NCBI RefSeq assembly: GCF_932526225.1
Contig: NC_064046.1
Coordinates: forward strand, 8,705,719-8,769,718
Length of the DNA: 64,000 nucleotides
From: Nematostella vectensis
Taxonomy: Eukaryota > Cnidaria > Anthozoa > Actiniaria > Edwardsiidae
Direction: 5' to 3'
Shown here piece after piece: positions 10,973 to 23,800 of the stretch. Position 1 is the first letter of the stretch; each line of letters starts with the position of its first letter. The notes under the pieces were generated by a model. The model searched no databases, was not told the DNA's origin, and saw only the letters and a program-made list of their open reading frames with translations. The position numbers and the translations under genes are program-made.

Positions 10973-12544
10973 ATGGCGGCCATCGAACGTTTACGAATGT
11001 GGTGTGTGGACGAATTATCAAAAATTACAGATTGTGGAGAGGAGATAACAGATTATATCCTACACATGGACAACATAGAGGACGTGAAGGAATATCTGGG
11101 TGGTTTTTTAGGCCAGGAAAACCCAAAACAAATTGAATTTCTAAACATTTTGGTACAAAGGTTGAACGAAATTAATCCAGAATTTGAGAGGGCTGGTACA
11201 TGGGTTAGGAAGGAGAAACTTGAAAAGGAGACTTCTCCGACGAAAGGGAACAGCAAAGCGGATAAGAAGATAGTAGAGCAAGAGAAAAAGAAGTCGACAA
11301 AGTTTGTGCCGCTATATAGTAAAGAGGGAGAAGCAAGGAGTTCAGTTCGCTTGCCGGGCAGACACCCTTGCGAGTGCTTAGGCCAAAAACATGGACTTGT
11401 GAATAATTGCACGAGCTGTGGGAGAATAGTTTGTGACCAGGAAGGGGCAGGGCCTTGTTACTTTTGCGGTGCGCTTGTCTGCTCCCGTGCCGAGCAAGAG
11501 ATCATCGCTAGGGAATCCAAAAAGAGTGCAAAACTCCTAAAGCAGTTGATGTCTCAGGAGTTTTCAGAAGAAGTAAAGTCTCAAGGAAGGATGGGTACAA
11601 GTAATGGCAAGGACCTGCAAGGGTTAGACAAAGCCATAGCCCACAAGAATAAGCTTTTGGAATATGACAAGACAAGCGTGTGCCGAACCAAGGTGATCGA
11701 TGACGAGTGTGATTACTTTTCAACTGATGGGAATAAATGGTTGTCAAAGAAAGAGAAGGAACAGTTAACGGTGAAAGAAGAAGAGTTACGAGCCAAGCGG
11801 CATGGCTCTCGAAGAGACATGAAGATTACTCTGGACTTCGCAGGGAGACGTGTAGTCGAGGAGAACTCAACATTCGACATGTATGGCCAAGACCCTGACC
11901 TCCCAGTGCTAGCGTCAGGCTACTATAGTACGCAGAGTAACAAAGAGAATGTGAGTATAGGGAATGAGCAAGCTTTCCCAGAACTGAACTTGAAGTTTAT
12001 TTCCTCTGGTGGAAAGCAGGCCAAGTCTAAAGTTCTCAAAACAGAAAACAATATCAGGAAGTTAAGAGTGCAAGATCGAGAGCTGCAAGAGATGAGTGAT
12101 GCAGGTTTGTGCCTCAGCATGCATCAGCCATGGGCATCACTGCTTGTGCTTGGAATCAAGAGAGTGGAGGGTAGATCTTGGTATACTGCACACCGGGGAA
12201 GACTCTGGATTGCTGCTACTGCTAAAAAGCCTTCAGCAGATGAGATATCAGGGGTAATAGGCATGTACAGGGAGATGAACCCGGACTCAGGGGTACACTT
12301 TCCTAAGGAATACCCCACAGGCTGCCTTCTAGGATGTGTTGATCTTGAGGATTGTCTGTCACAAGAAGAGTACCGAGAGAGATGTCAGGACTCTGATCAC
12401 ACAGAATCAAGCTCTCCGTTTGTGTTTATTTGTGAGAATCCTCAGCAATTGGTGTTGAAGTTTCCTGTGAAAGGTCAGCATAAGATTTGGAAGTTGGAGT
12501 CTGGCATGCACAAGGCGGCAAAGCAGGGGATCGCCAGGGTGTAG
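10973..12544 (+). CDS. TRIP4: Activating signal cointegrator 1 (ASC-1/TRIP4), intronless
   Basis: TRIP4 is a nuclear transcription coactivator and scaffold of the ASC-1 complex, which also acts in alkylation repair and ribosome quality control. The 523-residue product has an N-terminal helical region, a Cys-rich zinc finger at about residues 131-171 (HPCECLGQKHG ... CTSCGRIVC ... CYFCGALVC), a basic, coiled linker and a C-terminal ASCH domain at about 378-520 with the signature LSMHQPWASLLVLGIKRVEG. The start at 10973 has a strong context (AAGATGG) and gives the family-like MAAIERLRMWCVDEL; the frame is open upstream to ATG 10934 but that extension looks unrelated. Human TRIP4 is 581 residues with many introns; here the whole coding region is one exon. 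It is divergent from the BAR-like gene and convergent with COG4, whose stop codon lies 445 bases away. Confidence 0.95.
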   Translation: MAAIERLRMWCVDELSKITDCGEEITDYILHMDNIEDVKEYLGGFLGQENPKQIEFLNILVQRLNEINPEFERAGTWVRKEKLEKETSPTKGNSKADKKIVEQEKKKSTKFVPLYSKEGEARSSVRLPGRHPCECLGQKHGLVNNCTSCGRIVCDQEGAGPCYFCGALVCSRAEQEIIARESKKSAKLLKQLMSQEFSEEVKSQGRMGTSNGKDLQGLDKAIAHKNKLLEYDKTSVCRTKVIDDECDYFSTDGNKWLSKKEKEQLTVKEEELRAKRHGSRRDMKITLDFAGRRVVEENSTFDMYGQDPDLPVLASGYYSTQSNKENVSIGNEQAFPELNLKFISSGGKQAKSKVLKTENNIRKLRVQDRELQEMSDAGLCLSMHQPWASLLVLGIKRVEGRSWYTAHRGRLWIAATAKKPSADEISGVIGMYREMNPDSGVHFPKEYPTGCLLGCVDLEDCLSQEEYRERCQDSDHTESSSPFVFICENPQQLVLKFPVKGQHKIWKLESGMHKAAKQGIARV

Positions 12545-12768
12545 TGCCATTAGTGTGTAGGTGCCACAGGATTAGTTTGTAAAAGAAACATTGAATATTT
12601 GATTGCAATTGGTTATGCGGTTGAGATTATGCATGTGATATCATGTAAGATGCCTATAGCGGATACCAGAAGCAACATTCCATTTGAAATTGTTCTGTGT
12701 TCTGGGATTCAAGGCACTGCTCCCAATCACTCCATAATGTTTATATAAGAGATTGAAAAAATATAAAA

Positions 12769-12774
12769 ATAAAT
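12769..12774 (+). terminator. Candidate poly(A) signal of TRIP4
   Basis: AATAAA about 225 bases after the TRIP4 stop, in the 445-base gap before the convergent COG4 stop codon. The gap is otherwise AT-rich 3'-UTR-like sequence. Confidence 0.4.
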
Positions 12775-12989
12775 GTTAAAAACTGCCAAACACCTTTTTG
12801 TTCTGTTGTATTTTTGTTGCACCTATACACATTTATTTGCAAAAAAAAGTTTATTTGCCATGTTTTCATATTGATTTCCTGGACGAATCTTTATCCAACA
12901 CAAAAACAAACATATAAAAACCACATATTTGTATTTATTAATACCATTATTTTTCATGTTATTTACAATTTCTGTTTATACTAAATTTT

Positions 12990-15900
12990 CTACAGTTTCA
13001 GTCTATTGATGTCTTCAGAACGGAAATCAATCCTGAAAATAAACAGCAAAAAACAATCAGATTTAAATGTGGGGAAAAGCACAGTTCAAACAATCACTTG
13101 GCCAAGTTGGCTTGAATGAAGACAAATGTGATTTTGAAAATTTTATTGATGTGTTTTTATAGCTAGCTATAAAAACAAGCTAGCCTTTCAATAAAACATG
13201 CCCCTCCCCTTACTATTAGAAATCCAACTTATGTGGTATCTGTCGCATTGCAAACCAGTTGCTATATTTGTGTTTTCTGTGGCTTTCTCTAGGATTTATT
13301 TTCAGCCACCACCAGATTGTAGACTCACAAAAATTAGCTGGAAATCGAGCTTAGGTCTCATTTTGGAATAGCTATTAGATTTCCTAGGGTTTTTGTTCGA
13401 TTGAAGATAGACCCTCCTGGGTGTCTCACATCGTTGGGGTTTACCTCAAAGCCAACACCTGGCGCACTTCTGCAGGCGTCAGTCGCCATGTCAATGGCCC
13501 AGAATTCGCTCCCCAGTAATCCATGATCTCGCTAACCTGTAACATGCAGAGTAACCTCATAAAAAACAGTGGAACCTTCATATAATGGGCACCTCCTCTA
13601 GAACGGACACCTGGGAAATTTAAAGGTGTAGGAGGGTGTCCACCTAATGAAGGTCAGAAACAAAGCAATAGTTTGCGATGAAATGCTATTCTTCAAACGC
13701 TGTATTATAAACATCTTATTGCCCTCGTTTGCTTGAGCCATACAGGGACGTATGGGCCCTCAAACTTTTCCACCGTTTTGTGGCCCAAGAGCAAAATTTG
13801 TTGGACATAAAAAGATGGAAAAATTCTTGGGTCCATAAGTTACAGTACAACCCATGCACTTAGTCAATAAGAGGTTTGTAAATTTACGCATGAGTTTAAC
13901 TTGCGTTTCGTTTTTGAGGGTTCTATTTTCAACAAACATTCATCACAATTTGGTTATAATGGTATAAATTATCATACTGATGCAATGATCTGTTTTATTT
14001 ATGTTGGGTGGATTCAATTCGCTGTATCATTTCATGATACAAACGAGTAACAAGCATGCAAAAGAACCGAGCCACAGCACAGATAAATGAACTGAAAAAA
14101 AAAAAACTGGATCTAAACTCTTCTAGCAGGGTAACTCATGACTTCTGTAGCACATCATAGCACCTTTTCCAGGTTAAGAAGCGTTGATATCTGAGTGAGG
14201 CGAGCAAACTTGTCTCTAATGGTCCATTGAGTGACAGCAGTCAAGTACCCGACCAATGAGCGCAGTTCTTTGTCAAGCTGAAGGCCACCCAACTGCAATA
14301 AGCATTAACAGTGTTAGCTTCTTAGTGCGACAAATGCTACTATTGCTACCGGAATGCATTTTAAAATTCAGTCTATTGATCCAAGCGACTTAGCCCAATG
14401 CTCAGATCAGCCTTTGGAGGTAACCACCTTAAAGCCGCATTGTCACCAGTCTACTTCCGGTCTATAACGTAACAATCTCCAATGATTTTTAACGGAAAAC
14501 GCGAAATTTTGCTTTGAATATTTCAAAATATTCAAAGCAGTGTGTCTATTGGAAGTTTCTGTGAGGATATGATTGATAATTTAGAGCGGATGGCCTGTTA
14601 AATATCTCGGATTCTAATAGATTCTTTTATCTTTTAACAGTTGAGGTTTCCATCGGACCTCCGGAAGTTAACTGGTGACAAAGCGACTTTAAGTCGGAGT
14701 CCTAATTAAAGTGGCTTAGGTTCTGAACACTTTCTTAATCTATTTAGTGGTATTTTTGCTCTTATTTTTTTGTGTTAAGAGCTAGGTAATAAGGAGACTT
14801 ATGCCTAGTTCACACTAGCGACATATCGACATAACGACATGGGCGCGCGCACTCTTATCTTCGACATAACGATATGGACATAACGACAAAAGAGAAAAAA
14901 CATGTTTTTTCTTTTATGTCATTATGTCCACGTCGTTATGTCGTGATACACATAGTGCGCGCCGCCCATGTCGTTATGTTGTTATGTTGCTAGTGTTCAA
15001 TAGGCATAACAAGTGATATTTCACGCCCGTTGAAACATGTTGTGCAAACTCACCCTGTTGAAGTTCGTCTTGATGACCGCCTTCTCCACCAATGCAGTGA
15101 TGTCAGTCGCGACGTAACTCACCAACGAGTCGTAGTTACTGGTGGTTAATGGCCCCTGGAAATCGAGTAACTCATTAAACACTGAGAATATGTGATGGTC
15201 GCATGGGTGGCAATAGGTAAAGAGAACAGTCGTTTTTTATCGCGATGGAGATGTAGATATCTTACAGACATTCTTTGGACCTTGAACTATAAGGTTTTTG
15301 TGTTTACTGTCGAATCCGTTGTATCGCGACGCCGCATTTTTAAAACATCGATTTGTTTTTATCTTTTGGGATTTTCTGTTCCGCCAGTCAAATTATTCTA
15401 AGCCGATCAGATTCTTGCCTTCTCTCGCCTAGTGCAGTTACCTGGCTTTCTGTCGCGACAATGTCTGGTTTTCGTCCAGAGGATAGCCAGGGAAGCGCAC
15501 AAAGCTAGACTTTGATTGGCTCAGAATGGTTTTACTGACGGAAGAGAAAACCAAAATAAATCGTGTTTTGAAAACGCGTGTCGCAATACAACGGATTCGA
15601 CAGTAACGCTATTGCGCTGTAGGTTCCATATGCAAGACTGTGTAGTAGAAAAGATACGTCTTCTTTCGTTCGATTGGAGCAAAAAATACAAAGAAGGAAA
15701 ACATTTAACCGATGTTTGCTGTCCATCCTTCGGATATGGGTGGATTTCTTTCATCCCTTACCTTGAAAGACGTTAACACGGAATCCAAGTGTGTGATGAA
15801 GTTTTGAATGAAGGGGTCATTGACTTCATAGTATGAGAACTCTTCCTGTGATGGGAAAAATGGTGTACATGAAGCAAACATTGCAAACAAGAATGCTTAC

Positions 15901-18900
15901 AATTATGATAGCCGTACAGTTTGTACAACTAAGCATAGTTGATGACATTACACCGAACAAGCGTTCGTTTTCCCGTCTCGCACAACTGTTTTATGTAAAA
16001 AAAATCTGGTAATGTTTTACCTTCTTCAATCTGCCTTAAAATTTGTCTACTACCACTTAGTATTTATTCTCTGCTTCAAGACTACTTGAGTGTTTAATGA
16101 TTCCCTTTTCATTTTAGAATACACCAAAAACTGGTATTCGGCTCTGCCTGGAGAGTCGAATACCAGTTTTTGGTGTATTGTATTTATTCTTCTGGTTCAC
16201 GAACACGGCAGTTTGGGCTTTTTGTATTTATTCCTTTTCGTTTTAGAATACAGTAGAAACCAACCTTCGAGGGAAACGCAATACAGTTTGACCTAGCAGA
16301 AGGTTCAAGTTATCCGGGTGGAGATGACTGAAAATAAGTATATGTGTAGCATGGAGGTTATGGTAAGTTCGAGTTACTGGGGTTCCCCTGTAGGGCTGAG
16401 TGACATACCTCGGAAATGTTGTGACTTATTGACGAGAAGCCATCAATAAGCGGCTTGAGCCTGGGCATCACTGCATTAGCACACAGATGGCATATTCCTT
16501 CCTGCAAGAGCATAAGGAGGGGGCGTTAGCAAGCAGGGGGGAGTGTTTAAGAACAGCTGGGGACGTTGGTCGGTGGCACCACCCTTGACTGTTCAAGGGG
16601 GTTTAACAGCGTTACGAAGCTACAAAAAATTTCAAGAGAGCACACAGAGTCGATAAAACAAGGATATTTCCCAATTTCAAGAAATTCGTCAAGTTTTAGC
16701 ATCGGAAGTTGCGCTGTCACAAGACAAAGTGTAATGATAATACGTGCAATATTGCTGAGCTTAGATGTCCCGTAAAAACAAACCCTTGAGCCTCACCTGA
16801 AGCAGATCCTTGAAGATGTTTGCCGTCGAGACAAGATCACTCAAGCAGCTCTGTAAAAAAAAAGAGAGGCTTAGGCGTCAAACCCTGGAGTACCCTGGAG
16901 TATACCACTTTTTGCAAGCAAGGGGGGCGGGGCAGCAGACATAAATCAGTGCCTTGGAGTATACCACCCTTAACAAGCAGGGGGGGGGGGCAGTAGACAT
17001 AAATCAGTACCTTGGAGTATACCACCCTTAGGGGGGGCAGTAGACATAAATCAGTACCTTGGAGTATACCACCCTTTAGGGGGGGGGGGGCAATAGACAT
17101 AAATCAGTACCATGGAGTATACCACCCTTTAGGGGGGGGCAGTAGACATAAATCAGTACCTTGGATTATACCACCCTTTGCAAGCAGGGGGGCAAACAAG
17201 CGGAGTAAAAAATAGAGTGATGGGGAGCGCGCTGGCAATAGCTGTCACAAGAAGGCACTTCTAAGCGAGTACAATTATGTTGTATCTGTATTTGTATCCG
17301 GGAAATCATAACCCGGACTGGGTCGGAATTGGATTTATTTAAAATAGTCCGAATTGCAGTTAAGGTTTTGCAGAACATCTTGAACTGACTTGGAGGGATT
17401 TGAATTGATTGGACTACTAGATCTCTTCAACAAAAATAAACTGCTAAAATAAGGAGCCTGACTATCTCAAACCCAACCAAAGACAGGTTGGAATAGTTCC
17501 CCCCAGTTCAGACAAGGGGTGCATACCTCTAGTTTCATTTTCGCTGCATCGCCAAGGTTGGGGTTTCGCTCACACTCAGCCTAAAGGAGAAGCAAGAAAC
17601 CATCAGATCCAGACAGCAATATGGGAATGGAGAAATGTAAGAAGTCAATGATATAACCACATACCTCTAGATATTTCTTAAGCTTTTGGATATTTTCACT
17701 GCTGACTTCCAGATTATTGAGTATTACCTAGAAATGATTGTAAATACAACATTTGGTAAGAATGGGCGTGAAAAGACAAAATTTTTAAACAAGGTTTCTA
17801 TGATAGCAGCTTCACAAGAGCAGCTAGTCAAGAGATTTACAAAGAATCACAATCCACTTTTTCTATCAACCTTGTTTCCTAGATTATTGTACACACCCCA
17901 TTTTTTTTCAATCTTATACCCTATCTCTAAACTTTTGGAAACACCCTATTTTCAGAGTAGGGCAAGCCAACAATTGGATCCCCTTTCCTAAAGCCCTCTA
18001 TACTCGACATAATATGTTTGCGGTATAAATGCTTGGGCTATGTGCCCACCTCATCATGTTTAAAAATGACCCCCTTCCTCCCATCTCTTGGAAGTGCAGT
18101 TCCGGTACCCCTTTTCAAAGTCCACATTTCTTACCAGAAAAGCTTTCCTCCCTGCTTCGCTCTCGGCGGTGCTGGCCACTTGAATCTTGCCTTGGAACAT
18201 CCCAGACAGATCCAATCTGCGGGCGGTGAAAACAACGTCGAATTACGCTGATTAGACCGTACAATACAAAAGACAGCAAGGGCAGGACTGGAAGGGCTTG
18301 GGAGCCTCTCCTCGTGTCATTTTAGTGGCGCACACTATAAATGTTATGTTTTGTCCTTAAAGCACCATTGTCAGCCACACCTCGGTTATTGTTTTCATTT
18401 AATATTGGAAGGCACATAGTGTGTTAACCATGATCACCTCGGATTCTTTTGTTTTCTGAGGGACGATTACTAGCGAAATTCCCTCAAAAACAAAAGGTGG
18501 TTCTAAATGTCCCTCATGCATTAGTGATGAGGGAAATTTAGAAACTAAATTTCCCTCCTACATTAATAATGAGGGAAATTTAGAAAAAGACAAAAGAATC
18601 TTTTGTCTTCTAAATTTCCCTCTACATAGAGTGCATGAGAGAAATTTAGAACCAAGTTCCTTGTCTTCTAGTTTCCACCAGGGAAACAAATAGAAGGCAG
18701 CTTCCTGATTAGAGCAGGAATAGACCCTACACAAAGAGACCAGTTTATTTGATCTTGTGATACCTAAACAACGTTAGACTAGGTCCATGTGGGATGATTT
18801 TGATTGCTGTACGCTAATGTCGTCAAAGAACAAAACTGTCGATATGTAGAGCAACTATGTAAATAAACTTTGTTTGATTTGAGAATTGTCGGTAAAAATG

Positions 18901-20425
18901 TGGTCGTCTCTAGAGGGATAAAAAGAACAATGCGTATGCAATGCCCTGATCCAGTGAACCGTGTTCACTCATCATACCTAATATTACTTGTAGTTGCGAG
19001 TTTATTTCCTCGGTGATCATGGTATTACAACCTCAGGATGGCTAGTTAATGTCCCTCTGCCTGCAGCGTCAGGACTTCAACAATTCATCCCTCGGTTGCG
19101 GGGACATTTAATCACTAAATCCCCCTCGTGCCATGCTATAAAAATAACCATCTAAAATAAAAGCTTAATACTTTATTTACCCGATTCAATTGAAAATATT
19201 GCATAGCCTTCCCCAATTCCCCAATGGAAATGGATGCTTTTCCAAACTTTGTCCTTTGCCAGGATGTCAAAATGCCAGCTGGAGGCTATTTAAATGCTTA
19301 CAAACACGGAAAGCAGAGTAACATGGCTTACCCTCCTGTTGGAAAGCCAGCCTTCACTTTGGTCTTGAGCACATCACAATACTCAGAAGACAAGAGGGAG
19401 CTGCAAGAAGAGGTAATCAAATTGTGGGACATCACTGAGTTTGTAATATTATCCTCATAAACACAACACATGACTTTTAACGTGGGAGTTTTCACGCAAA
19501 GTATTTCCAAAGCATAATTTGACCTAGTTTAGACGCCTTTCTTTTCATGTACCATTCCAAATGCAAATGCATGCAAATGTACGGAAATTAATTCAATTAT
19601 TCTATGTTTATTTGCATTTGAAATGGCACATAAAAAGATCAGCGTTTTCCATAGGCCTAACATTCTTGGTTTTTGTGCTCTATTTTTTACACTTGATTAT
19701 GAATACGCAAATCAATACACAATGTTCCCTACTAGACAAAAAAAAAAAAAAGAAAAAGAAGGGCAAACCACTTCTACAGTTATGGGCAACAAAACTAATA
19801 CCTCTGTTTTAAAAAAGGAATTAGAGAGACACATTAATATTTGTTGGTATACCTCGCATGGTTAAGCATTGCACACACAGCATCTACACATGAGCTTGAT
19901 AGTGAACGTCTGAAAAAAAACACGATATCTCATTAAGCCATAGATTTACTTATGGAACTTAGGTTATTCTTGGGAAGAACTGTCAGCATCTAGGTTTTAA
20001 TGAGTGCAACTGGCGATTCCTTACTAACCTGACAGACTTTTGAACAATGAAAAACACGTCATCAACCATGCTGGAGGTTACGGCTTCATCTGGCTCACCC
20101 TCGTAGTAATCCATCTTGACGGCCTGAAGCGCAATGATCAGCACGGGTGACTCATGCCTTACATGTCCTCAAATCCCACCCCCTTTGAAAGGGTCACTTG
20201 TGCCTCACATGCCTCAAACCCCTTTCCCCACCCCCTTCGCAGGGGTAACTTGTGCCTCACCCACCCTCCACCATCATCCTTACCCACCTTAGCATGGGTC
20301 ACTTGTGCCTCACATGGCCCAAACCCCTTTCCCCACCCCCTTTGCAGGGGTTACTTGTGCCTCACCCACCCTCAACCCCCACCCTTGCCAACCTAGTTGG
20401 CATGGGTCACTTGTGTCCCACCTGC

Positions 20426-20477
<52 letters not shown>

Positions 20478-20702
20478 GTAGGTAGGTAGGTAGGTAGGTA
20501 GGTAGGTAGGTAGGTAGGTAGGTAGGTAGGTAGGTAGGTAGGTAGGTAGGTAGGTAGGTAGGTAGGTAGGTAGGTAGGTAGGTAGGTAGGTAGGTAGGTA
20601 GGTAGGTAGGTAGGTAGGTAGGTAGGTAGGTAGGTAGGTAGGTAGGTAGGTAGGTAGGTAGGTAGGTAGGTAGGTAGGTAGGTAGGTAGGTAGGTAGGTA
20701 GG

Positions 20703-20767
<65 letters not shown>

Positions 20768-20808
20768 CGATCGATCGATCGATCGATCGATCGATCGATC
20801 GATCGATC

Positions 20809-20865
<57 letters not shown>

Positions 20866-23800
20866 TTTATTGTACCACTTGCAGATTAATCTGAAATACG
20901 GGTGGCTGCGCACACGGAATATAAATACTGACTTACATAAAATACAAATAATTACATGAATTGGAGAAATTCCACAAATTTAACAGTGACAAACTCCGCC
21001 AGCCTGTTAGTGTTGCAAAGGGCGGGTACGATCTTTCTATCTGCTCTTAAATTATATTGGTGTAGTGGCTTTGTGGTTCTCGACGAGGCAATCTGATGTA
21101 ATGGATTGTCCCTACGTAAGCTTCTCATGAACTCTTTGCAGAGTTCGGCTCTTCTGTCCTTTAGAGATCTGATGCCTGCCTTGATCAGGCAATCGGAGTA
21201 TGGTATCCCGGGAAAGATGATCTTAAGTGCTCGTTGTTGAATCCTCTTAATAGCATTAGAGAGAAATTCAGTGAGGTTAGAATATACTGGGGCACCATAC
21301 TCTAAGATTGAGCGAATAAGGGTGCAGTATACCTCGACAATATCTCTTACATGCACACCTGATCTTTTCAGTATTCTTATCGCGTAAATTCTTTTATTCG
21401 CCTTCTTAATAACGTAATCGATGTGGCTGGTCCACTTCAAATCGTCGGATATATAAATACCGAGTAACTTAAACGATTTGACGCATTCCACCGCCGTGGT
21501 CCCGATAACCACAGGCTGCCACACACAACTACGATACTTTAGAAAGGCATTGAGCCTTGTTCCCCACCCACTCCCACCAGCACCTTGCCCTCAACCACCA
21601 CCCCTCACCACCAGTTTCCCTGGTGCTAAATAAGTCATGCTTGAAACAACGCCTTCATATCTCACCTTCATTGCCGTCTCTCTCATGAAATATTCCTCCA
21701 TTGTAATATAGCTTCCAATTAGTTCCTGCAGAAAAAGGGTACAGTATTTGGGAGCTTAAGACAGCTGCAATGGCTAAGAAGGCGTCACAGATAAAAGGGC
21801 TCTATACTCATTTTTCTGTCACATTTTCTTTGTAACCTTTTATTGGGGTGTTTTAGCAAAAAAATACTTTCATGCTTGGTGCTTATTCCTAAACTAGTTT
21901 CTATAAAGAAATTTAGAGTTCATATTTCCAAATACAGAACAATAAGATTAGAACTTAAATTCTATTCAAAGTGAGCATGTCTCTGCCCTCGCCAGACAGA
22001 GAAACAAACTTGCTTTTCACACATTATAGTTTGAAGAAAAACAGTTCAAAACAACAACAACAACAAAAAAACGAATTTTCATGTGCTGGTCTATAATTTT
22101 GCATTGTTTTTTTTTTTTTTTTTTTTTTTTTTTGCCATTGCTGTCTTTGTTGCCGCATCCCAAATGTTAACACAACAAACCACCATTAACACATACCTGC
22201 ATTCTTCTGTTAACCCCACTGTTGTTGATCAACTTGTCCAGAACTTTGTTGACATCTAAAAAGAGGTAGATTAGGATAACAACTTGTAGCCATGACCAGA
22301 GAACACATCATCTAGTACCAGACATGACCAGAGAACACATCATCTAGTACCAGACATGACCAGAGAATACATCATCTAGTACCAGACATGACCAGAGAAC
22401 ACATCATCTAGTACCAGACATGACCAGAGAACACATCATCTAGTACCAGACATGACCAGAGAACACATCATCTAGTACCAGACATGACCAGAGAACACAT
22501 CATCTAGTACCAGACATGACCAGAGAACACATCATCTAGTACCAGACATGACCAGAGAACACATCATCTAGTACCAGACATGACCAGAGAACACATCATC
22601 TAGTACCAGACATGACCAGAGAACACATCATCTAGTACCAGACATGACCAGAGAACACATCATCTAGTACCAGACATGACCAGAGAACACATCATCTAGT
22701 ACCAGACATGACCAGAGAACACATCATCTAGTACCAGACATGACCAGAGAACACATCATCTAGTACCAGACATGACCAGAGAACACATCATCTAGTACCA
22801 GACATGACCAGAGAACACATCATCTAGTACCAGACATGACCAGAGAACACATTATCTAGTACCAGACATGACCAGAGAACACATCATCTAGTACCAGACA
22901 TGACCAGAGAACACATCATCTAGTATCAGACATGACCAGAGAACACATCATCTAGTACCAGACATGACCAGAGAACACATCATCTAGTACCAGACATGAC
23001 CAGAGAACACATCATCTAGTATCAGACATGACCAGAGAACACATCATCTAATACCAGACATGATCAGAGAACACATCATCTAGTACCAGAAATTTGTTAA
23101 CTGGGTTTTTGATTGGGTTTACTGTGGTTGGTAAGACCCAGGCCCCAAGCTGCCTCGCATATTGACAGGAAACCCGGTTTGAGCGCTTGGGAAAAAAATT
23201 ATCATGCAGGAAACACCACAAAATGGTCCTAGTAAAAGCAGAAAAGCCACAGTAGCGCATGTCGCATGATAACACTTTGTATTGGTGGCCATGGTACCGC
23301 GCATCGCACGATAACACTTTGTATTGGTGGCCACGGTACCGCGCATCGCACGATAACACTTTGTATTGGTGGCCACGGTACCGCGCATCGCACGATAGCA
23401 CTTTGTATTGGTGGCCACGGTAGCGCACATAACACTATAACCTTTTGTATTGGTGGCCACGGTAGGGCACGTCACACTATAACACTTTGTACTGGTGGCC
23501 ATGGTAGCACACGTCGCACTATAACACTTTGTATTGGTGGCCACGGTAGCGCGCGTCGCACTATAACACTTTGTATTGGTGGCGACGGTAGCGCACGTCG
23601 CACTATAGCACTTTGTATTGGTGGCCACGGTAGCGCACATAACACTATAACCTTTTGTATTGGTGGCCACGGTAGGGCACGTCACACTATAACACTTTGT
23701 ACTGGTGGCCATGGTAGCGCACGTCGCACTATAACACTTTGTATTGGTGGCCATGGTAGCGCGCGTCGCACTATAACACTTTGTATTGGTGGCGACGGTA

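Noticed and set aside
20407-20913. Open frame of alternating YLPT and YLSI residues
   Set aside because: Pure tetranucleotide microsatellite.
22288-23093. Regular 32-bp repeats resembling a CRISPR array
   Set aside because: Units are directly adjacent with no unique spacers, and the setting is a eukaryotic intron.
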